Source: Streptomyces reniochalinae (GTDB taxonomy: Bacteria > Actinomycetota > Actinomycetes > Streptomycetales > Streptomycetaceae). Taken from it: 64,000 nucleotides of DNA. The position numbers were made by a program, and so were the translations under genes. The stretch lies in assembly GCF_003323735.1 (NCBI RefSeq), contig NZ_QOIM01000037.1, positions 248,001 through 312,000 on the forward strand. Direction: 5' to 3'. Of this stretch, positions 49,685-57,981 are shown in pieces; positions within the stretch are counted from its first letter, which is position 1, and the number at the start of each line of letters is the position of its first letter. Under the pieces are notes generated by a model. It did not search any database. It was not told the DNA's origin and worked only from the letters and a program-made list of their open reading frames with translations.

Positions 49685-51262
49685 ATGACCAACAGCGCAC
49701 AGGCCGCGCAGCCGGCCGCCGGCGTCCGTGAGTTCAAGATGCCCGACGTGGGCGAGGGGCTGACGGAGGCGGAGATCCTCAAGTGGTACGTCCAGCCCGG
49801 GGACACCGTCACCGACGGCCAGGTCGTCTGCGAGGTGGAGACGGCCAAGGCCGCCGTCGAGCTGCCGATCCCCTTCGACGGCGTGGTGCACGACCTGCGC
49901 TTCGACGAGGGCACCACGGTGGACGTCGGCACCCCCATCATCGCCGTCGACACCGGTGGCCCCGCGGCCGGTTCGGGCGGCGGCGACGCGTCCGCGGCGC
50001 AGGCCGCGATGGAGACGGGCGCCGGTGCCGCGGCCGAGGTGGCCGAGGAGGCCGCCGTTACCGAGGGGGCCCAGCCGGAGGGGACCCAGCAGGAGGAGGC
50101 CGGGGCGGAGGGCGAGGGCCGGCAGCCCGTGCTGGTCGGCTACGGCGTGGCCACCAGCTCCACCAAGCGCCGTCCGCGCAAGCCCGCGCCCGGGCAGGGC
50201 TCGGCGGCGGGGGGCGCCGCCACCGAGCCGGCCCCGGCCACCGAGCCCGTGCCGGCGGCCGAGCCGGTTCCGGGCGACAACGCCTCGGAGGTGGACGGCG
50301 CTCCGGGCGTGAACGGCCACGGGGAGCCCTCTTCGGTCGCCGGCTCGCGGCCGCTGGCCAAGCCGCCCGTCCGCAAGCTGGCCAAGGACCTCGGCGTCGA
50401 CCTGGCGGCGGTCGCCCCGAGCGGCCCCGACGGGATCGTCACCCGTGAGGACGTGCACGCCGCTGCCGCCCGGGCCGCCGCGCCTGCGGCACCCGCGGCC
50501 GCGCGGGAGCCCGTCGAGCCCGCCGCCTTTCCCGCGGAGCCGTCCGCCTCGGCGGCCGCGGCCCGCGAGACCCGTATCCCCGTCAAGGGCGTACGCAAGG
50601 CCACCGCGCAAGCGATGGTCGACAGCGCGTTCACGGCGCCGCACGTCACCGAGTTCGTGACCGTGGACGTCACCCGGACGATGAAGCTCGTCGCCGACCT
50701 CAAGCAGGACCCCGACATGGCGGGCGTGCGGATCAACCCGCTGCTGCTGGTCGCCAAGGCGTTCCTGGTGGCCATCCGCCGCCACCCGGAGGTCAACGCC
50801 TCCTGGGACGAGGAGCGCCAGGAGATCGTCCGCAAGCACTACGTCAACCTGGGCATCGCCGCGGCCACCCCGCGCGGGCTGATCGTCCCCAACATCAAGG
50901 ACGCGCACGACAAGACCCTGCCCGAACTGGCGTCCGCGCTCGGTGAGCTGGTGGCCACCGCCCGCGAGGGCAGGACCAGCCCCGCCGCGATGAGCGGCGG
51001 GACGGTGACGATCACCAACGTCGGGGTCTTCGGGGTGGACACGGGTACGCCGATCCTCAACCCCGGCGAGTCCGCCATCCTGGCCTTCGGCCAGGTGCGC
51101 GAGCAGCCCTGGGTGCACAAGGGCAAGGTGAAGCCGCGCCACGTCACCACGCTGGCGCTCTCCTTCGACCACCGCCTGGTCGACGGCGAACTCGGCTCCA
51201 AGGTCCTCGCCGACATCGCCGCCGTCCTCGAACACCCCAAGCGGCTGATGCTGTGGCAGTGA
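49685..51262 (+). CDS. bkdC2: Branched-chain 2-oxo acid dehydrogenase E2, operon 2
   Basis: 525 residues from ATG 49685, 8 nt after GGAGAG; a GTG two codons upstream is possible. Lipoyl domain (about 14-90) with Lys in EVETAKAAVELP; Ala/Glu/Pro-rich linker (about 95-215); subunit-binding domain (KPPVRKLAKDLGVDLAAVAPSG); catalytic domain from about 295 with SFDHRLVDGELGSKVLADI. A perfect 12-bp stem terminator follows, so the operon is bkdA2-bkdB2-bkdC2 only; E3 is supplied from elsewhere. Confidence 0.95.
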   Translation: MTNSAQAAQPAAGVREFKMPDVGEGLTEAEILKWYVQPGDTVTDGQVVCEVETAKAAVELPIPFDGVVHDLRFDEGTTVDVGTPIIAVDTGGPAAGSGGGDASAAQAAMETGAGAAAEVAEEAAVTEGAQPEGTQQEEAGAEGEGRQPVLVGYGVATSSTKRRPRKPAPGQGSAAGGAATEPAPATEPVPAAEPVPGDNASEVDGAPGVNGHGEPSSVAGSRPLAKPPVRKLAKDLGVDLAAVAPSGPDGIVTREDVHAAAARAAAPAAPAAAREPVEPAAFPAEPSASAAAARETRIPVKGVRKATAQAMVDSAFTAPHVTEFVTVDVTRTMKLVADLKQDPDMAGVRINPLLLVAKAFLVAIRRHPEVNASWDEERQEIVRKHYVNLGIAAATPRGLIVPNIKDAHDKTLPELASALGELVATAREGRTSPAAMSGGTVTITNVGVFGVDTGTPILNPGESAILAFGQVREQPWVHKGKVKPRHVTTLALSFDHRLVDGELGSKVLADIAAVLEHPKRLMLWQ

Positions 51263-51322
51263 CCGGACGGCACCGGGCCTGAGCCGGCGCCCCCGCCGGG
51301 GGCACGCGGGCACGGAGACAAG

Positions 51323-51352
51323 GGGGGCGGGGGCGCGGTAGCCCCCGCCCCC
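51323..51352 (+). terminator. Terminator of bkd operon 2
   Basis: Perfect 12-bp GC stem (GGGGGCGGGGGC, 51323-51334, with 51341-51352) and a 6-nt loop, 61 bp after the bkdC2 stop. Confidence 0.85.
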
Positions 51353-51438
51353 TGTGCCGCCGAAGGCACGGCGAAGGGCACCGTCCCACATCGCGGAAGC
51401 GGGAACCGTCGCATCCGTCTTGTATCTATGATGCGTGC

Positions 51439-52206
51439 ATGCCTTCCGCCGCACCCCCCACCCACCGCGCCACCACCCACGCCGGCACCCCGAAACAGCA
51501 GCTCAGGGAGGTAAAGCAACCGCCCGCCGCGCAGCGCGTGTACGCGCACGTGAAGCAGGCGGTGCTGGAGCGGCGCTACGAGGGGGGCATGCTCCTGACG
51601 GAGGGCGAGCTCGCCGAGGCCGTCGGTGTCTCGCGGACCCCCGTCCGCGAGGGCCTGCTCCGCCTGGAGGTGGAGGGCCTGATCCGGCTGTACCCGAAGA
51701 AGGGCGCGCTGGTGCTGCCCGTCTCGGTGCAGGAGGTCGAGGACGTCGTCGAGACCCGTCTGCTGGTCGAGCAGCACGCGGTCCGCCGCGCCGTGCCCGT
51801 CTCGGACGCGCTGGTGACCCGGCTCGAAGAGCTGCTGGCCGAGCAGCGGACCCACGCGGCCTCCGGTGACCTTCCCGCCTTCTCCGCCGCCGACCGCGGC
51901 TTCCACGCCGCGCTCGTCCAGGCGACGGGCAACCAGATCCTCACCCGCCTCTACGACCAGCTGCGCGACCGGCAGCTGCGGATGGGCGTCGCCGTGATGC
52001 ACGCGCATCCCGACCGGGTGGCGAAGAACATCGCCGAGCACGCCGACATCCTGCGCACGCTGCGCGAGGGAGACACGGACGCCGCGGCGCGCGCCGTCCA
52101 CCAGCACGTCAGCCGGGTCCGCCACCTGATGCGCGGCGACGACCGCACCGGCCAGGGGGACGACCGGGCGAGCGGCCAGGGTGACGACCGGGGGGACGGA
52201 CGATGA
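51439..52206 (+). CDS. GntR-family regulator, FadR subfamily
   Basis: 255 residues from ATG 51439. A TATGAT box lies 6 nt before it, so leaderless translation is likely. N-terminal winged helix (about 35-105): VKQAVLERRYEGGMLLTEGELAEAVGVSRTPVREGLLRLEVEGLIRLYPKKGALVLPV. FCD ligand domain (about 115-225) with metal-binding His residues, for example in RGFHAALVQATGN and AVMHAHPDRVAKN. It overlaps the next MFS gene (ATGA), so it probably regulates that transporter in response to its substrate. The last 20 residues are a GDDR-rich tail. Confidence 0.93.
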   Translation: MPSAAPPTHRATTHAGTPKQQLREVKQPPAAQRVYAHVKQAVLERRYEGGMLLTEGELAEAVGVSRTPVREGLLRLEVEGLIRLYPKKGALVLPVSVQEVEDVVETRLLVEQHAVRRAVPVSDALVTRLEELLAEQRTHAASGDLPAFSAADRGFHAALVQATGNQILTRLYDQLRDRQLRMGVAVMHAHPDRVAKNIAEHADILRTLREGDTDAAARAVHQHVSRVRHLMRGDDRTGQGDDRASGQGDDRGDGR

Positions 52207-53522
52207 GTACCACCGCCTCCCCCCACGCCGTCCGGCTGCCCGGCGACCCGCCCGGCGGCCCCCGCGCCTGGTGGGTGTGGGGTATCGGCGTCGCCGTCTA
52301 CTTCGTCGCCGTCACCTTCCGCACCAGCCTCGGCGTGGCGGGCCTCGACGCGGCGCACCGCTTCGACATCAACGCCTCCGCGCTCTCCAGCTTCTCGATC
52401 CTCCAACTCCTCGTCTACGCGGGGATGCAGATACCCGTGGGCCTTTTGGTGGACCGCTGGGGCACCCGCCGCATCCTGCTGTTGGGCATCCTGCTGTTCA
52501 CCGCCGGCCAGTTCGGCTTCGCGCTGTCGGCCTCGTACGGCACCGCGCTGGCCTCCCGCGCGCTGTTGGGCTGTGGGGACGCGATGACGTTCATCGCCGT
52601 CCTGCGCTTGGGGGCGCGCTGGTTCCCGGCCCGCCGCGGACCGGTCATCGCCCAGGTGGCGGCGCTGATCGGGATGGCGGGCAACCTGGTGACGACACTG
52701 GTTCTCGCCCGCATCCTGGCGAGTCTGGGCTGGACGGCGACGTTCGCGGGCAGCGCGGCGGGCGGCCTGGTCATCCTGGCGCTCGTCGTCTTCTTCCTGC
52801 GGGACCATCCGGAGGGCCACGAGCCGCCGGCCGTCCCCAAGGCCGAGGCCACGGGTTCGGGCTTCATCCGCCGGCAGATCGGTGCGGCCTGGCGGGAGCC
52901 GGGCACCCGCGCAGGGATGTGGGTGCACTTCACCTGCCAGTTCCCCGGCATGGTCTTCCTGCTGCTGTGGGGCATGCCCTTCCTGGTGGAGGCGCAGGGG
53001 CTCGACAAGGGCACGGCCGGTGGGCTGCTGACTCTCGTGGTGGTCTCCAACATGTGCTGCGGGCTGGTCTACGGGCAGGTCATCTCCCGTCACCACGCCG
53101 CGCGCACCCCGCTGGTGCTGGGCACCGTCGCCGCGACCGCCCTGGTGTGGGCAGCGGCCATCGCCTGGCCGGGCAAGGACCCCATGTGGCTGCTGGTGGT
53201 GCTGTGCGTGGTGCTCGGCGCCTGCGGCCCCGGCTCGATGATCGGCTTCGACTTCTCCCGCCCCGCCAACCCGCCCGAGCGGCACGGCACCGCGTCCGGC
53301 ATCGTCAACATGGGCGGGTTCACCGCCTCGATGACGACACTGTTCGCCGTCGGGGTCCTGCTCGACCTGACGGGGGACAACTACCGGATCGCCTTCGCGA
53401 GCGTCTTCGTCCTCCAGGCGCTGGGCCTGGTGCAGTTCGCCCGGCTGCGGGGGCGTGCGGTACGGCGCGAACGCGAGCGCGTGGTGGCCAGCCGGGTGGA
53501 GGCAGTGCACGTCCCCGTATGA
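52203..53522 (+). CDS. MFS transporter
   Basis: 439 residues, about 12 predicted helices, from ATG 52203, overlapping the GntR stop. Family hints: VAVYFVAVTFRTSLGVAGLDAAHRF, loop 2-3 motif VGLLVDRWGTRRIL (motif A), and GMWVHFTCQFPGMVFLLLWGMPF. It is closest in layout to metabolite:H+ symporters or drug exporters of the CynX/NNP type. The substrate is unknown. It should be controlled by the FadR-like GntR protein encoded with it. A hairpin terminator follows. Confidence 0.88.
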   Translation: MSTTASPHAVRLPGDPPGGPRAWWVWGIGVAVYFVAVTFRTSLGVAGLDAAHRFDINASALSSFSILQLLVYAGMQIPVGLLVDRWGTRRILLLGILLFTAGQFGFALSASYGTALASRALLGCGDAMTFIAVLRLGARWFPARRGPVIAQVAALIGMAGNLVTTLVLARILASLGWTATFAGSAAGGLVILALVVFFLRDHPEGHEPPAVPKAEATGSGFIRRQIGAAWREPGTRAGMWVHFTCQFPGMVFLLLWGMPFLVEAQGLDKGTAGGLLTLVVVSNMCCGLVYGQVISRHHAARTPLVLGTVAATALVWAAAIAWPGKDPMWLLVVLCVVLGACGPGSMIGFDFSRPANPPERHGTASGIVNMGGFTASMTTLFAVGVLLDLTGDNYRIAFASVFVLQALGLVQFARLRGRAVRRERERVVASRVEAVHVPV

Positions 53523-53552
53523 CGCGGGTCCGGCGTGACGCGGGTCCGGTGT
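53521..53552 (+). repeat. Direct repeat after the MFS gene
   Basis: Two 16-bp copies, 53521-53536 and 53537-53552, differing at one position (GACGCGGGTCCGGCGT and ...GGTGT). The first copy includes the MFS stop codon region. A related direct repeat (GTCACGGCGTCAC) lies at 53681-53710 at the other end of the gap. Confidence 0.75.
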
Positions 53553-53624
53553 GACGGCGGCGCGGCGGAGCCCACGCGCCACGGCCCGCTCCGCCGCGAC
53601 CCCGCCGGGGGGCTGTGTCCGACC

Positions 53625-53645
53625 GTCACCCCCTGAGGGGGTGAC
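53625..53645. terminator. Stem-loop between the MFS and isomerase-like genes
   Basis: Perfect 9-bp arms GTCACCCCC (53625-53633) and complement (53637-53645) with a 3-nt loop TGA, between converging genes. Confidence 0.7.
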
Positions 53646-53697
53646 GACTCCACAACGCCCCACCGTCACCAGTCCACGGTGTCACGGCGTCACACCG

Positions 53698-54531
53698 TCA
53701 CGGCGTCACCGAGAAGTGGCGCAGGATCTCGGCGGCCAGCTCCGCGTCCCCGTCGGTCTTGACGCGGTCCGCGACGGCGTCCGGCCGTACGCGGCCCGCG
53801 GCCAGCCGGAAGTAGGTCTCCCAGTCCATGGCGAGGGTGGCGGCGGGGCCCAGCGAGACGCTGCCGTCGACGCTGCCCCGGCCCTCCTCGTCCACGCGCA
53901 CCGTCCGCATGAACTCGACGGGGCCGCTCACGTCGAAGACGACCGCGGAGTTCAGCGGGGCTCCGGCGTCCTTGGCGACGACCTTGGGCAGCCCGGCGAG
54001 CATCACGTCCCTGGCCACGTGGGCGCCGGGCGAGTCCAGGTTGCCGGGCTTGTCCAGAGCGCGGCGCAGGTCCTGCTCGTGCACCCACACGTCGAAGGCG
54101 CGCAGCATCAGCTGGCGCTCCAGGGGCAGTTTGCGGGGCCCGAACGGCACGACGCTGTTGACCTCCGCCTCCGGCCCGCGCTTCTCGTTCCGCAGCTGCC
54201 GCCCGCGGCGGATGAGGGTGTACTCGAACTCGCTGGTCATCTCCGGGCCCGTGTGGTGCCGCCGCACATCGACCTGGACCTCCATGTGACGGCTGGTCTC
54301 GTCGACGACGTGGCGGATGTCGCGGGGCAGGGCGTGGATCGGTCGCGGGTCGCCCAGGAGTTCGCACTCGACGCCGATGATGTGGGAGACCACGTCGCGC
54401 ACCGACCAGCCCGGACAGTCGGTCCGCCCGTTCCACTCCCCTTCCACGAGCGGAGTGACCAGCTCGGATATCGCTTCCATGGACTGCGTCCACGCGTCAA
54501 CGTAGGGCTGAAGGCTTGGGTGGTCGGTCAC
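53698..54531 (-). CDS. Maleylpyruvate isomerase family mycothiol-dependent enzyme
   Basis: 277 residues from GTG 54531, after GAGGGG. DinB-like metal-binding four-helix domain: TDCPGWSVRDVVSHIIGVECELLG (His/Glu ligands) and LMLRAFDVWVHEQDLRRAL (HExxx), followed by a C-terminal SCP-2-like domain (about 195-275). TIGR03083 family proteins use mycothiol as cofactor. The enzyme activity is not identified; a thiol-dependent isomerase or detoxification is the usual inference. It overlaps nothing and is opposite the MFS gene. Confidence 0.85.
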   Translation of the reverse strand: MTDHPSLQPYVDAWTQSMEAISELVTPLVEGEWNGRTDCPGWSVRDVVSHIIGVECELLGDPRPIHALPRDIRHVVDETSRHMEVQVDVRRHHTGPEMTSEFEYTLIRRGRQLRNEKRGPEAEVNSVVPFGPRKLPLERQLMLRAFDVWVHEQDLRRALDKPGNLDSPGAHVARDVMLAGLPKVVAKDAGAPLNSAVVFDVSGPVEFMRTVRVDEEGRGSVDGSVSLGPAATLAMDWETYFRLAAGRVRPDAVADRVKTDGDAELAAEILRHFSVTP

Positions 54532-54742
54532 GGGACCCCTCGTCTTGCGGTTCGCTGGCTGGCTCGTTCGAGCTTGCGGCTCGTTCGGGATACGAACAAG
54601 TCCGCGCACTGGACTGGACACTGGACAGGGCAGGTGCTCGTGCTGGGTGCTCTCAAGTTACGCTGCGGACGAGAGCCCCGGCAGGGCTTTTGGGACGATG
54701 CTAGGCCCAATCGCCCCCCTCGATGGCATGGACGGTGGTACG

Positions 54743-55531
54743 GTGCGCGCTTCGATTCTGCAGATTCAGGTGGACCCGGACGAGTCGGTCGAATCCCGGA
54801 GGGAACGGGTCGCTTCCCTCGTCCGCGCCCAGGCGGGCGCCGACGTGGTGGTGCTGCCGGAACTGTGGCCCGTCGGCGCCTTCGCCCACGACCGTTTCGC
54901 CGCCGAGGCGGAGGAGGCCGACCCGGCGAAGGGCCCGACCGCGCTGGCCATGTCCGCGGCGGCACGGGACGCGGGGGTGTGGCTGCACGCGGGCTCGGTC
55001 GTGGAGAAGGGCGAGGAGGCCGGCGCCCTCTACAACACCTCCCTGGTCTTCTCCCCCTCAGGGGAACTCGCGGCGACCTACCGCAAGATCCACCGCTTCG
55101 GGTTCGACCAGGGCGAGGCGGCGCTGATGACGGCGGGGACCACGCCCGTCACCGTCGCCCACCCGCAGGCCACGCTCGGCCTGGCCACCTGCTACGACCT
55201 CCGCTTCCCCGAGCTGTTCCGCGCCCTGGTCGACGCGGGTGCCCAGGTGCTGGTCGTCCCCGCGGGCTGGCCCGCCAAGCGCGCCGACCACTGGAGCCTC
55301 TTCGCCCGCACCCGCGCCGTCGAGAACCAGTGCTTCGTGGTGGCCTGCGGCACCGCGGGCACCCACGCGGGCGTCGCCCAGGCGGGACGCAGCGCCGTCA
55401 TCGACCCGTGGGGCGAGGTACTGGCCGAGACGGACAGCACGGAGGAGACGGTGCTGACCGCCGATCTGGACCTCACCCAGGTCGAAAAGGTCCGCGAGTC
55501 CTTCCCGGTCCTCAAGGACCGGGTGCTGTAG
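54743..55531 (+). CDS. Carbon-nitrogen hydrolase (nitrilase superfamily)
   Basis: 262 residues from GTG 54743 (MRASILQIQVDPDES); ATG 54728 in frame is an alternative. The Glu-Lys-Cys triad is visible: VVLPELWPVG, TYRKIHRFGFDQ and LATCYDLRFPELFR. Dimeric nitrilase-superfamily amidases hydrolyse linear amides such as omega-amides or N-carbamoyl compounds. The substrate is unknown. The 54532-54742 gap upstream holds short CTGG/GGAC repeats and no gene. Confidence 0.9.
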   Translation: MRASILQIQVDPDESVESRRERVASLVRAQAGADVVVLPELWPVGAFAHDRFAAEAEEADPAKGPTALAMSAAARDAGVWLHAGSVVEKGEEAGALYNTSLVFSPSGELAATYRKIHRFGFDQGEAALMTAGTTPVTVAHPQATLGLATCYDLRFPELFRALVDAGAQVLVVPAGWPAKRADHWSLFARTRAVENQCFVVACGTAGTHAGVAQAGRSAVIDPWGEVLAETDSTEETVLTADLDLTQVEKVRESFPVLKDRVL

Positions 55532-55599
55532 CCACAGGAGCCCAGAAGCCCAGGAGCCGTGCGCTGCGCGCCCGCGCAGCGAGGTGGCACGCTGGAGGG

Positions 55600-57561
55600 A
55601 TGAACGACCCCGCCGCCACACCCGCCACCCCCGTCACACCCACCGACGCAGGCGCGTCCGCGGCCGCCGAACCCGACCCGGCGCCCGCTCCCGCCGTCCG
55701 CCGCCCCCGGGTCCGGGCGCCCGAGCTGACCGGCAAGGGCGGCTGGCTGAACACCGGCGGTGAGCAGCTGAGCCTGACCGCGCTCCGCGGGAAGATCGTG
55801 ATCGTCGATTTCTGGACGTTCTGCTGCATCAACTGCCTGCACGTGATCGACGAGCTGCGGGAGCTGGAGGAGCGGCACTCCGAGACGGTCGTCGTGGTAG
55901 GGGTGCACTCGCCGAAGTTCGTCCACGAGGCGGAGCACGCGGCCGTGGTGGACGCCGTGGAGCGGTACGGGGTGGAGCACCCGGTGCTGGACGACCCGGA
56001 GCTCGCCACGTGGAAGCAGTACGCCGTGCGGGCGTGGCCGACGCTGGTGGTGATCGACCCGGAGGGGTACGTCGTCGCGCAGCACGCCGGCGAGGGGCAC
56101 GTACACGCGATCGAACGGCTGGTGGAGCAGCTGGAGGCCGAACACGGGGCGAAGGGGACGCTGCGGCGCGGTGAGGGCCCGTACATGCCCCCCGAGCCCG
56201 TCGCGACCGACCTGCGGTTCCCCGGAAAGGTCCTGGCGCTGCCCGACGGCGGCTTCCTCGTCTCGGACACCACGCGCCACCAGCTGGTGGAGCTGGCGGC
56301 CGACGGGGAGAGCGTCGTGCGGCGGATCGGCGAGGGGGAGCGCGGGCTGAGCGACGGGGGGCCGGGGACCGCCCGGTTCAACGAGCCGCAGGGCATGGTG
56401 CTGCTGCCCGACGGCGCCGTCCTCGTGGCCGACACCGTCAATCACGCGCTGCGCCGCCTGGACGTGGCGACGGGCACCGTCGAGACCGTCGCCGGTACCG
56501 GTGAGCAGTGGTGGCAGGGAGCCCCCACCGAGGGCGCGGCCCGCGAGATCGCGCTCTCCTCCCCCTGGGACGTGGCCTACTTCGCCGGCCGCGTGTGGAT
56601 CGCCATGGCCGGGGTGCACCAGCTGTGGACGTACGACCCGGTCAGCGGCGTTGTGGGCGTCGCGGCGGGGACGACGAACGAGGGGCTGGTGGACGGGCCG
56701 GCGGACGAGGCGTGGTTCGCCCAGCCGTCCGGGCTGGCCGTCTCCCCCGACGGGACGCGGCTGTGGGTCGCCGACTCCGAGACCAGCGCGCTGCGGTGGG
56801 TGGAGGCGGACGGTGACGGCGGCACCTTCGCCGTCCGTACCGCCGTCGGCACCGGCCTCTTCGACTTCGGTCACCGCGACGGCCCCGCGGGCCAGGCCCT
56901 GCTCCAGCACCCGCTGGGCGTCACCGCGCTGCCTGGCGGCACCTTTCGGGACGGAGTCCCAGGGGGAGGGTCGGTCGCGGTCTGCGACACCTACAACCAC
57001 GCGCTGCGCCGCTACGATCCGGCCACCGGCGAGGTCAGCACGCTGGCGACCGATCTGCGCGAGCCCTCTGGCGCCGTGCCGGTGAACGGGGGCGAGATCG
57101 TGGTCGTCGAGTCGGCCCGGCACCGGCTGACGCGGCTGCGGCTGCCCGAGGACACCGCACGGGTCGAGGGCGTGGCGCACCAAACGCAGCGCGCCGCCAC
57201 CGAGGTGGCGGCAGGCGTGCTGAGCCTCGACGTCGTCTTCCAGGCACCGCCAGGGCAGAAGCTCGACACCAGGTACGGCCCCTCGACCCGGCTGCTGGTG
57301 AGCGCCACCCCGCCCGAACTCCTCGCGGAGGGCGAGGGAGCCGGCACCGACCTGCGGCGGGACGTGCGGCTGGCCGGCGCCGAGGGCTCGGAAGGGGTGC
57401 TGCACGTCTCGGCGATGGCCGCCTCCTGCGACGAGGAGGGGGAGTACCCGGCCTGCCACGTGCACCAGCAGGACTGGGGTGTGCCGGTCCGCCTCACCGC
57501 GGGCGGCGCCGACCGGCTGCCGCTGGTGCTGGCCGGCCTGGACGCGGGCGACGAGGGCTGA
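55600..57561 (+). CDS. Thioredoxin-like and NHL-repeat protein (NHLRC2 type)
   Basis: 653 residues from ATG 55600, directly after GGAGGG. N-terminal leader (Ala/Pro-rich, 1-45), a thioredoxin fold (about 47-190) with IVDFWTFCCINCLHVIDEL (CxxC active site), then a beta-propeller of NHL repeats (about 205-510: FLVSDTTRHQLVEL, VLVADTVNHALRRLDV, VAVCDTYNHALRRYDP) and a beta C-terminal domain. The architecture is that of NHLRC2 and its bacterial homologues, whose biochemical role is unresolved. No signal peptide is seen. The C-terminal domain has two further cysteines. Confidence 0.92.
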   Translation: MNDPAATPATPVTPTDAGASAAAEPDPAPAPAVRRPRVRAPELTGKGGWLNTGGEQLSLTALRGKIVIVDFWTFCCINCLHVIDELRELEERHSETVVVVGVHSPKFVHEAEHAAVVDAVERYGVEHPVLDDPELATWKQYAVRAWPTLVVIDPEGYVVAQHAGEGHVHAIERLVEQLEAEHGAKGTLRRGEGPYMPPEPVATDLRFPGKVLALPDGGFLVSDTTRHQLVELAADGESVVRRIGEGERGLSDGGPGTARFNEPQGMVLLPDGAVLVADTVNHALRRLDVATGTVETVAGTGEQWWQGAPTEGAAREIALSSPWDVAYFAGRVWIAMAGVHQLWTYDPVSGVVGVAAGTTNEGLVDGPADEAWFAQPSGLAVSPDGTRLWVADSETSALRWVEADGDGGTFAVRTAVGTGLFDFGHRDGPAGQALLQHPLGVTALPGGTFRDGVPGGGSVAVCDTYNHALRRYDPATGEVSTLATDLREPSGAVPVNGGEIVVVESARHRLTRLRLPEDTARVEGVAHQTQRAATEVAAGVLSLDVVFQAPPGQKLDTRYGPSTRLLVSATPPELLAEGEGAGTDLRRDVRLAGAEGSEGVLHVSAMAASCDEEGEYPACHVHQQDWGVPVRLTAGGADRLPLVLAGLDAGDEG

Positions 57562-57568
57562 GCCACGG

Positions 57569-57591
57569 GAGGGGCCCCGTGAGGGCCCCTC
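57569..57591. terminator. Bidirectional terminator between NHL gene and DUF6458 gene
   Basis: Perfect 9-bp arms GAGGGGCCC (57569-57577) and complement (57583-57591), loop of 5 nt. Confidence 0.75.
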
Positions 57592-57603
57592 AGGGCCCGG
57601 TCG

Positions 57604-57831
57604 TCATTCCCAGTGGTGCTTGTTGACTTCCTCGATCACCGGCGCCCCGGGGGACGGCGGTTCGACGCGGCGCCGCTTGAGGATGCTGATGTAGGTGCAC
57701 AGTCCGATGACTCCGACGATCAGCAGGACGACGCCCATCAGCTGGACGTTGACGCCGCTGACGTCGAGGTCGACGGCCAGGGCCAGAATCGCCCCCACCG
57801 CCATCATGCCGATGCAGACGACGATGCCCAT
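57604..57831 (-). CDS. Small two-helix membrane protein, DUF6458 family
   Basis: 75 residues from ATG 57831, with GGGAGG 8 nt upstream. Two hydrophobic helices (about 3-22 and 30-49) flank a short Asp/Val-rich strand, DLDVSGVNVQLMG, which is the pattern I associate with DUF6458. A basic stretch LKRRR follows, then a soluble tail ending NKHHWE. The function is unknown. It is the only gene in its transcript that I can see. Confidence 0.8.
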   Translation of the reverse strand: MGIVVCIGMMAVGAILALAVDLDVSGVNVQLMGVVLLIVGVIGLCTYISILKRRRVEPPSPGAPVIEEVNKHHWE

Positions 57832-57981
57832 GAGTGATGCCTCCCAGCTCGGTCGGGCCGCGCTTTCCGTGCTTCTGCGCGTTCCGCCGCCGAGTACCCG
57901 GCGTCGAGGGGAGCAATCAGCCTTCCGGGACCGGCACTTCGCGTGCGGGCGCCGGGCGGTGCGGACGCCGGGTCGCGGCCG

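Noticed and set aside
53551..55599. Very long open frame before the thioredoxin-NHL gene (to 53551)
   Set aside because: High GC keeps the frame open. The region is occupied by the isomerase-like gene and the carbon-nitrogen hydrolase in other frames; family similarity begins at 55600.
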